Origin: Clostridiales bacterium
GTDB lineage: Bacteria > Bacillota > Limnochordia > Darwinibacteriales > B1SED10-159
NCBI GenBank assembly: GCA_003551965.1
Contig: PUOC01000290.1
Location: 1-49,817 of the forward strand
Direction: 5' to 3'
DNA length: 49,817 nucleotides
Shown: positions 44,032-49,817 of the stretch, piece by piece
Numbering within the stretch: position 1 is the first letter of the stretch
Layout: each line of letters starts with the position of its first letter
The notes under the pieces: model-generated
The model's database searches: none
Seen by the model: only the letters and a program-made list of their open reading frames with translations
What the model was told of the DNA's origin: nothing
Made by a program: the position numbers and the translations under genes

Positions 44032-45345
44032 TTACTGCTGTGAAGCTGTGACACTGTGCAGGTTCTTCTGGACTTCGTCCCATGTGGGCTGCTCATGGAC
44101 ATCCTGTTTCATGAAGCGGATGATCCCATCGATATGGGCTATGGCTTCATCAATTTCGGGGCTGCTGCCCTTGGCGTAGGCGCCGATATTAATCAGATCT
44201 TCCGAGTCGCGGTATATGGCCAAAAGGGAGCGGAGTTTTCCGGCTACATGCTGCTGCTCCGCCGACGTAACTTCCGGCATGACTCGGGAAACGCTGCTCA
44301 AAACGTCGACAGCTGGGTACTGCTGCCGCTCTGCTATCTTCCTGCTTAGAACGATGTGTCCGTCTAGGATGCCCCGTACGGCATCGGCAATCGGTTCATT
44401 CATGTCGTCGCCATCGACCAGAACGGTGTAGAATCCAGTAATGGTTCCTTTTTCCCCGGGACCGGTGCGTTCCAAAAGTTTCGGCAGTGCTGCAAACACC
44501 GACGGCGTATAACCCCTGGTGGCTGGCGGCTCACCGGCCGCTAGACCAATCTCCCGCTGTGCAGCTGCGAAGCGTGTCACGGAATCCATCATGAACAAGA
44601 CATCGGAACCTTGGTCGCGGAAATATTCAGCAATGGCGGTGGCGACGAGAGCTCCTTTCAGCCGGACCATGGCCGGCTGATCCGATGTGGCGACCACGAC
44701 CACAGAACGTGCTAGACCTTCCGGGCCGAGATCCCGCTCTAAGAACTCACGCACCTCACGCCCCCGTTCGCCGGTTAGAGCGATGACGTTGATGTCCGCG
44801 GCGGTGTTGCGTGCCATCATGCCCAGGAGTGTACTCTTTCCTACTCCAGAGCCGGCAAAAATTCCGAGCCGCTGGCCTTTTCCGCAGGTTAAAAGGGCAT
44901 CAATGGCCCGCACACCTACGGGGAGAGGCTCCGTAATCCGTTTCCGTGCCAGGGGCTGTACGGCCTGGCCCGATATGGGATAGGCATCTCGGCAGTTTAG
45001 GGTCCCCCGCCCATCCATGGGCCGCCCGAGGCCATCTAGGACCCTTCCCAGCAGCCGGTTGCCCACAGACACTTTCAGCGGGCGTCCCGTGGCCGTAACG
45101 TAACTTCCCGGGCCAATGCCCGTCAGATCGGCCAAGGGCATCAGCAGAATACGCTGATCTCTAAACCCCACGACTTCTGCATGGATCGGCTTACCATTCT
45201 TAGGGTGAACGAGGCACAGATCACCGAAATTGGCATTGGGTCCATTGGATTCCAACACCAAACCAATGACCTGGGTCACGCGTCCCGTTTCTCGGAAATC
45301 ATCTGCGCCCTGCAGGAGCTGTCCATAGTATTCTGCCCTATTCAT
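44032..45345 (-). CDS. fliI: Flagellum-specific export ATPase FliI
   Basis: FliI is the hexameric ATPase of the type III export apparatus. From ATG 45345 it is 437 residues. It has an N-terminal beta-barrel, Walker A GIFAGSGVGKSTLLGMMAR, ALTGERGREVREFLERDLG, Walker B DVLFMMDSVTRFAAAQREIG, and EPPATRGYTPSVFAALPKLL. The C-terminal helical domain closes the protein. Its ATG overlaps the fliH end by 8 bases (GATGAATAG). The open frame extends far upstream within fliH but is not related there. Confidence 0.97.
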   Translation of the reverse strand: MNRAEYYGQLLQGADDFRETGRVTQVIGLVLESNGPNANFGDLCLVHPKNGKPIHAEVVGFRDQRILLMPLADLTGIGPGSYVTATGRPLKVSVGNRLLGRVLDGLGRPMDGRGTLNCRDAYPISGQAVQPLARKRITEPLPVGVRAIDALLTCGKGQRLGIFAGSGVGKSTLLGMMARNTAADINVIALTGERGREVREFLERDLGPEGLARSVVVVATSDQPAMVRLKGALVATAIAEYFRDQGSDVLFMMDSVTRFAAAQREIGLAAGEPPATRGYTPSVFAALPKLLERTGPGEKGTITGFYTVLVDGDDMNEPIADAVRGILDGHIVLSRKIAERQQYPAVDVLSSVSRVMPEVTSAEQQHVAGKLRSLLAIYRDSEDLINIGAYAKGSSPEIDEAIAHIDGIIRFMKQDVHEQPTWDEVQKNLHSVTASQQ

Positions 45346-46090
45346 CACCTTCAAACACCACTTCCAACAGGGACTCAGCCAGCTTCCCCAAACGCTGTTC
45401 CAGGCTGGCATCGATAGCTCCAAACTCGGTCTCAAACAGCATGGTGCCCCGTTTGAGCGCTTCGTCGGGTTCAAATTGCAGTCGGCCGCGATAGTCCGAA
45501 AACTGCAGTTCGCTATCGCGTATGGGCAGATAGTCTTTAGGGTGAATGCGTACGGTGATCGACTCAGCAGCTCCCAGGCGTTCTAGGGCTTCCTCAACAA
45601 TCGGTTTAAGCCACAGCGGGTCTTCGGCAATCTGTCTTCTAATAATCTTTTCGGCAAGTAGGACCGACAGCTTTAAGAAATCAGTTTCCAGTTGCGCCAA
45701 AGATTCGGTGCGTGCTTGTACGGCCTCGGATACCGCATGCTCCAAAGCCTTGATTAGCTCTTCAGAATGCTCGACAGCTTCATCCCGACCCGTCTTCTGA
45801 CCCTCGGCGTAGCCCTCATTCCAACCTTCCTGTTTGGCTTGAAGGCGAAGCGTTTCGCTTTCCTGGCGTGCTGCTTCCACAATCTGTTCTGCTTCCCGCT
45901 GGGCGTCGTCTATTATGGATTCAGCCTTTGCGGCTGCGGTCTCCAACGAGCTGGCAGCCTGTGCCAAAGGGCCGCGGCGTTCTGCGTGCTCTGTTTCGCC
46001 GTTGGCTGCACCCCTTTGGGACCGGATTATTTTCTCGTCGTTTTCGCTGAGGATAACAGCCAGTTCGGCTGCCTTGATAATTTTAGACAA
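45338..46090 (-). CDS. fliH: Flagellar assembly protein FliH
   Basis: FliH is the stator-like regulator that tethers FliI to the C ring. From TTG 46090 it is 250 residues. It begins SKIIKAAELAVILSEN and has a long helical middle with GxxxG-like and Ala/Glu-rich repeats (AKAESIIDDAQREAEQIVEA), then a C-terminal domain (LLAEKIIRRQIAEDPLWLKP, ITVRIHPKDY). GGGGAGG 9 bases upstream fixes TTG 46090 over a GTG at 46111. The gene overlaps fliG by 8 bases. Confidence 0.93.
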   Translation of the reverse strand: MSKIIKAAELAVILSENDEKIIRSQRGAANGETEHAERRGPLAQAASSLETAAAKAESIIDDAQREAEQIVEAARQESETLRLQAKQEGWNEGYAEGQKTGRDEAVEHSEELIKALEHAVSEAVQARTESLAQLETDFLKLSVLLAEKIIRRQIAEDPLWLKPIVEEALERLGAAESITVRIHPKDYLPIRDSELQFSDYRGRLQFEPDEALKRGTMLFETEFGAIDASLEQRLGKLAESLLEVVFEGDE

Positions 46091-47090
46091 CGATTTCGTC
46101 CTCCCCTCCACGCGAAATTACGATCTCGCCCGCCTCTTCGAGACGACGGATAACGCCAACGATTTTCTGCTGTGCTTCTTCGATCTCCCGGAGCCGCACG
46201 GGGCCCATGAACTCTATATCTTCCTTCAGCATCTCCGCGGCCCTTTTGGACATATTCTTATAGATCCGGTCGGCTACTTCTTCGCTGGATGTTTTCAGCG
46301 CTTTCGCCAGTTCTTTCGACTCCACTTCCCGTATGATTTTCTGGATCGAGCGGTCATCGAGGCTGATGATGTCCTCAAAGACGAACATACGCTTGCGGAT
46401 TTCCTCAGCTAGTTCGGGGTCTTCCTCTTCTAGTGCATCAATGATGGTCCGTTCCGTGGAACGATCCACTTGGCTCAAGATCTCCACAGCTGAATCGATG
46501 CCGCCGGCCATGGTGTAATCATCGACAGCAAAGGCAGAAAGGCGCTGCTCTAAGGTGCTTTCAATTTCATCCAAGACTTCCGGCGTTGTCCGGTCTAGCG
46601 TTGCCAAGCGTTTGGCCACATCCACCTGCTTCTCCGGCGGCAGGGCCGACAGAATCATGCTTGACTGTTCAGAATTAAGGTAAGCGAGGATCAGGGCAAT
46701 CGTCTGCGGATGCTCATTTTGGATGAAATTGAGCAGTTGGCCGGGATCTGTTTTGCGGGCAAAGTCAAAGGGGCGAACCTGCAGCGACGCAGTCAACCGC
46801 TGGATAATTTCATTGGCTTTGTCGGCACCTAAGGCTTTTTCCAGCAGATCCCGCGCGTAATCGATACCGCCTTGATCCAGATAGACGCGGGCTGTATACA
46901 TGTCGTTGAACTCCTGCAGCACTTCGTCCCGCGTCTCTGGGTCTACCCTGCGCATACTAGCGATTTCCATGGTCAGTTCTTCAATATCTTCATCGCGCAG
47001 ATGCTGAAAGATTTGAGAAGAGAGTTCCGGGCCGAGGGAGATCAACAGTATGGCCGCCTTTTGCTTTCCTGTGAGCTTGCGCACGCTCAT
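46083..47090 (-). CDS. fliG: Flagellar motor switch protein FliG
   Basis: FliG links the MS ring to the C ring and receives torque. The 335-residue protein has the N-terminal FliF-binding domain (KAAILLISLGPELSSQIFQHL), the middle domain with the FliM-binding EHPQ motif (NEHPQTIALILAYLNSEQS), and the C-terminal torque helix region (MFVFEDIISLDDRSIQKIIR) with charged residues. It keeps the EHPQ site even though no fliM is in the window. ATG 47090 follows AGGAGG. Confidence 0.97.
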   Translation of the reverse strand: MSVRKLTGKQKAAILLISLGPELSSQIFQHLRDEDIEELTMEIASMRRVDPETRDEVLQEFNDMYTARVYLDQGGIDYARDLLEKALGADKANEIIQRLTASLQVRPFDFARKTDPGQLLNFIQNEHPQTIALILAYLNSEQSSMILSALPPEKQVDVAKRLATLDRTTPEVLDEIESTLEQRLSAFAVDDYTMAGGIDSAVEILSQVDRSTERTIIDALEEEDPELAEEIRKRMFVFEDIISLDDRSIQKIIREVESKELAKALKTSSEEVADRIYKNMSKRAAEMLKEDIEFMGPVRLREIEEAQQKIVGVIRRLEEAGEIVISRGGEDEIVV

Positions 47091-47102
47091 ATTGCTGTCC
47101 TC

Positions 47103-48620
47103 CTACTCATCGGTCAACCATGTTTTTACCACTTGGGCGAAATCTTCCGGTTTGTCCTGGGCAAGGCTGTTAACCTGCTGGCGAAGCGCCTGCCGTTCTT
47201 CTTCTTCCTGTGACAGCGGTTCTTCCGCCGGTTCGGCATCGCCTACGGCATAGTCAATGGTTTCACCGGTACTCTCGGCTGCGCGCCGCCGCCGCCGAAG
47301 TATCAGGGCCGTGGCTGCCAAAAGGACGGTCAAACCGGCCAGGATAACGTAGACCCACCAAGGTATATAGGGTTCCGGCTGCGGCGGTTGGGGCGCCAGC
47401 GGTTCCATATCCGCTGCGAACTCCATGCTGTCTACGAATACCTGATCGCCGCGATCCACATTCAGACCAACGGCACGGCTGATTGACTCTTCCAATGACG
47501 TTGCCTGTGCCGGTTCTAACGCACCGTCTACCCAGACGGAAACGCTGAGTTGCCTGACATCACCTGGGGCAAAGGTTTGGTGACGCTCAATTCGGTTGAT
47601 TTCGTAATTCATGATGGCTTCCTGGCGCTCGTATTCGCTTTCTGCACCCTCGATGGCTTCAACGTAGCCGGGAACATTGGCGTCGACGCCGGGTGCACCG
47701 CCGGGTCCGATGTCTGTCCCGCTGAACAGTTCGGTTACGGTCTGCTCGCTGCGGACAATGCCATCGTCGCCCACCACAGGTTCAAATCGTTCTTGGTATT
47801 CCTCAACGACGTCGAAATTCAGGTCTGCCCGAACCCGAGCCACCACATGGCCGCGGCCATAAACGCGCTCCAGCATGGTTGTCAGGCTCTGTTCCAACTG
47901 CTGTTCATAGGCGCGTTCCAATTCCAGCCTTGTGGCAATGGACTCGCCGTCCATGGCCAAATCGCTGGACTGCTGGTTGAGGACACTGCCGCTGCCGTCA
48001 ACGATGGTTACATTATCCGGATCGAGGCCTTCTACGCTGGTCGCGACCATGTGCGCAATACCAGAGACTTGCTGTCGTCCAAGCTGCCTCCCGGGGCGCA
48101 GCTGCAGCAGAACAGAGGCCGTAGAAGGACGCCGTTCCTGGATAAATAGAGATTGCTCGGGCATAACAATATGTACGCGTGCATCTTCCACTTCCCGCAG
48201 TTCTCGGATGGTGCGCGTCAGTTCTCCCTGTAAGGCCCAGAGAAATCGCAGTTGCCGGTCGGCTTCGGTTTCGCCGAGCCTTGTCGACTCAAAGATTTCG
48301 AATCCGACGATGCCGCCTCGAGGGAGGCCCTGGCCGGCTAGGGTTAGCCGGAGCTCATGCATGCGATCGCCGGGGACCAAGATCGTACTGCCGTCATCGG
48401 CTAGTTGGTAGGGCACATTGCTCTCTTGGAGGGCACTCACCACAGCGGACGCGTCCTCGGCCGCGAGATCGGTATACAGCGGCTGATAGTCAGTGGACGA
48501 AAGCAGTGCGAACAAAACCAGGGACAAAAAGACGCCGCCGACTAGAACACTGCCGCCGATTTTTATCGGCAGTGACATCTTATTCCATTGTGCTTTCACG
48601 GTTTCTATCAGCGCGTTCAT
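47103..48620 (-). CDS. fliF: Flagellar MS-ring protein FliF
   Basis: FliF forms the MS ring. The 505-residue protein has a first membrane segment (IGGSVLVGGVFLSLVLFALL, about 21-40), the periplasmic secretin-like ring domains (IVMPEQSLFIQERRPSTASV and later), a low-complexity region, a second membrane segment (WWVYVILAGLTVLLAATALI, about 427-446), and a C-terminal FliG-binding helix (KPEDFAQVVKTWLTDE). ATG 48620; stop 12 bases before fliG. Confidence 0.97.
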   Translation of the reverse strand: MNALIETVKAQWNKMSLPIKIGGSVLVGGVFLSLVLFALLSSTDYQPLYTDLAAEDASAVVSALQESNVPYQLADDGSTILVPGDRMHELRLTLAGQGLPRGGIVGFEIFESTRLGETEADRQLRFLWALQGELTRTIRELREVEDARVHIVMPEQSLFIQERRPSTASVLLQLRPGRQLGRQQVSGIAHMVATSVEGLDPDNVTIVDGSGSVLNQQSSDLAMDGESIATRLELERAYEQQLEQSLTTMLERVYGRGHVVARVRADLNFDVVEEYQERFEPVVGDDGIVRSEQTVTELFSGTDIGPGGAPGVDANVPGYVEAIEGAESEYERQEAIMNYEINRIERHQTFAPGDVRQLSVSVWVDGALEPAQATSLEESISRAVGLNVDRGDQVFVDSMEFAADMEPLAPQPPQPEPYIPWWVYVILAGLTVLLAATALILRRRRRAAESTGETIDYAVGDAEPAEEPLSQEEEERQALRQQVNSLAQDKPEDFAQVVKTWLTDE

Positions 48621-48642
48621 GGCTTACTCACCCACCTACTGA

Positions 48643-48939
48643 TCACACTTGCATACGCATGATTTCCTGGTATGCATCCATGATCTTGTTGCGGACCGAC
48701 ATGGTCAGCTGCAGGGCCAAATTGGCTTTTTCCGTGGTGAGCATGGCATCGTGAAATTCGATTTCACCGATAGCCAGCTGTTCAGCGGCGCCATCTGCCC
48801 TGTGCTGCATGTGATTGACATCTCCGAGATACTGCTGGATTGTCTGCAGAAAGTCCTCCTCTGGTCTAGACTCGATTTGATGGGCTCTAAACTGGCTCCC
48901 CTGCAGCCCTGACGGGGGCAGTTCCTTCGCTATCCGCAC
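48643..48939 (-). CDS. fliE: Flagellar hook-basal body protein FliE
   Basis: FliE connects the MS ring to the rod and is the first exported subunit. The 98-residue protein has a variable start and the conserved C-terminal helices: MTTEKANLALQLTMSVRNKI-type (LTTEKANLALQLTMSVRNKI) and MDAYQEIMRMQV. The GTG start at 48939 has AAGGAGG 9 bases upstream. It follows flgC by 48 bases; that gap holds only a short imperfect hairpin. Confidence 0.94.
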   Translation of the reverse strand: MRIAKELPPSGLQGSQFRAHQIESRPEEDFLQTIQQYLGDVNHMQHRADGAAEQLAIGEIEFHDAMLTTEKANLALQLTMSVRNKIMDAYQEIMRMQV

Positions 48940-48987
48940 CGTATAACCCCTCCTTACTGTGGTGGCCCATGGACCATGCCCACAACA

Positions 48988-49446
48988 CTAGCGGCCAATC
49001 TCCAGTGCCTTCTGGGCCATGGATTTGGCGGAGTTGATTGCGGTGATATTGGCCTCATAGGCTCTCGCTGCCCCGATTAGATCTACCATTTCCTTGACCA
49101 CATGGACATTGGGCATTTCAACATACCCCTCGGCGTTGGCGTCGGGGTGCTCCGGATCGTATTTAAGCCTCGGCGGACCGGTATCCTCTTCAATACCGAC
49201 GACGCGGACTCCGCTTCCTACGGGACCGCTGCCTGCGGCTTTGACACCAAAACTGTGCTGGGAGTTTCGGCCTGGAGCAGCCGATTCTTCCAATGGCGCA
49301 AACACCGGGAATTGGCGGCGGTACGGTTCGCCGTCCTCCGTCCTCGTCGTATTGGCATTGGCCAGGTTATTGGAGATGACGTCCATGCGCAGCCTTTCAG
49401 CCGTTAGTCCCGAAGCACTGATGCGAAACGATTGGAATGCTGACAT
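48988..49446 (-). CDS. flgC: Flagellar proximal rod protein FlgC
   Basis: FlgC is a proximal rod subunit. The 152-residue protein has the N-terminal rod motif (FRISASGLTAERLRMDVISN, then NLANANTTRT), the conserved segment YDPEHPDANAEGYVEMPNVH, and the C-terminal helix VDLIGAARAYEANITAINSA. ATG 49446. It lies 8 bases after flgB. Confidence 0.97.
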   Translation of the reverse strand: MSAFQSFRISASGLTAERLRMDVISNNLANANTTRTEDGEPYRRQFPVFAPLEESAAPGRNSQHSFGVKAAGSGPVGSGVRVVGIEEDTGPPRLKYDPEHPDANAEGYVEMPNVHVVKEMVDLIGAARAYEANITAINSAKSMAQKALEIGR

Positions 49447-49454
49447 ATCTTTAG

Positions 49455-49817
49455 CTACCTCCCTTCGCCTATGACGCTGCGCAACTCTCCCAGACGGCGA
49501 CTGGCCAATTCGGACATGGCTTGGTAGTGCAGCTGGTTTTCCATGATCTTGACCATTTCACGGTCAGGATCGACATTGTTGTCATCGTTGCGCATGGTGG
49601 TTGCATCGTCGGTCGTGACGCGAAACCCAGCAGTGTCAGACGGTCTATGTATGCTGCCGGAGAAATGGCGTCGGTGTGTCAGGAAAAGCCCTATGCCCCT
49701 TCCTTGTTCTTGATGGGCCGAAAGCTGGGAAGTAAAACTCACGTCGGATCGTTTGAAACCAGGCGTGTTGACATTGGCCATGTTGTTAGCCAGCGTGCGC
49801 TGCCGCAGCGAAGCTCC
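49455..49817 (-). CDS. flgB: Flagellar proximal rod protein FlgB (5' end beyond window)
   Basis: The frame is open from the stop at 49455 to the right edge, with 120 codons present. Reading from the edge gives GASLRQRTLANNMANVNTPG, the N-terminal rod motif of FlgB, so only about 20 residues and the start are missing. The C-terminal half has the ENQLHYQAMSELASRRLGEL helix. An internal ATG at 49781 is not the real start. It leads the flagellar operon, so the operon promoter lies outside the window. Confidence 0.95.
   Translation of the reverse strand, partial: GASLRQRTLANNMANVNTPGFKRSDVSFTSQLSAHQEQGRGIGLFLTHRRHFSGSIHRPSDTAGFRVTTDDATTMRNDDNNVDPDREMVKIMENQLHYQAMSELASRRLGELRSVIGEGR

Noticed and set aside
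48947-48987. Imperfect hairpin between flgC and fliE
   Set aside because: The stem is interrupted, there is no T run, and it can be explained by chance repeats of CCATGG; not listed as a terminator.

Overview
This 49.8-kb window is a piece of a bacterial chromosome in which every gene I can support lies on the minus strand. Transcription therefore runs from the right edge to the left. The organism looks like a Gram-positive, Clostridia-like member of the Bacillota. The signs are a PolC-type replicative polymerase, the order flagellar operon - fliA/sigD - swrB-like - rpsB - tsf - pyrH - frr - uppS - cdsA - dxr - rseP - ispG - proS - polC - rimP - nusA - ylxR - ylxQ - infB - rbfA - truB - ribF - rpsO - pnp known from Bacillus subtilis and its relatives, strong AGGAGG ribosome binding sites and frequent TTG/GTG starts. 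Base composition is moderately G+C rich. I cannot name the genus. There are no tRNA or rRNA genes, insertion sequences or CRISPR arrays.

Right part (49817 down to about 26095): one long flagellar gene cluster in nearly gap-free order: flgB (cut by the edge), flgC, fliE, fliF, fliG, fliH, fliI, fliJ, ylxF, fliK, flgD, a small flagellar-operon gene, flgE, motA, motB, fliL, a FliN/FliY-type switch gene, fliO, fliP, fliQ, fliR, flhB, flhA, flhF, flhG, a PilZ/YcgR-type gene, fliA, an 89-residue unknown and a SwrB-like gene. It supplies the rod, hook, MS ring, switch, export apparatus, stator, placement GTPase/ATPase pair, a c-di-GMP sensor and the late sigma factor. Missing are fliM, cheY, all chemotaxis genes and flbD, which usually sit in or next to such clusters.

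Middle part (about 26098 to 15366): a well-formed sigma-A promoter overlaps the end of the SwrB-like gene and drives rpsB. rpsB and tsf are each followed by an intrinsic terminator. Then come pyrH, frr, a 72-residue unknown, and a lipid/isoprenoid block (uppS, cdsA, dxr, rseP, ispG), proS and a small family-2 glycosyltransferase.

Left part (15365 to 1): polC, rimP-nusA-rnpM-ylxQ-infB-rbfA-nrnA-like-truB-ribF, then rpsO and pnp with their own promoter and terminators, and finally a butyrate-kinase-family gene cut by the left edge.

The most notable observation is that PolC (1137 residues) lacks the DnaQ-type proofreading exonuclease normally inserted in its PHP domain. That PHP domain keeps all nine metal-binding positions. 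The second is a flagellar switch locus with no FliM and a FliY-like protein whose CheC-like half has lost its catalytic pattern.
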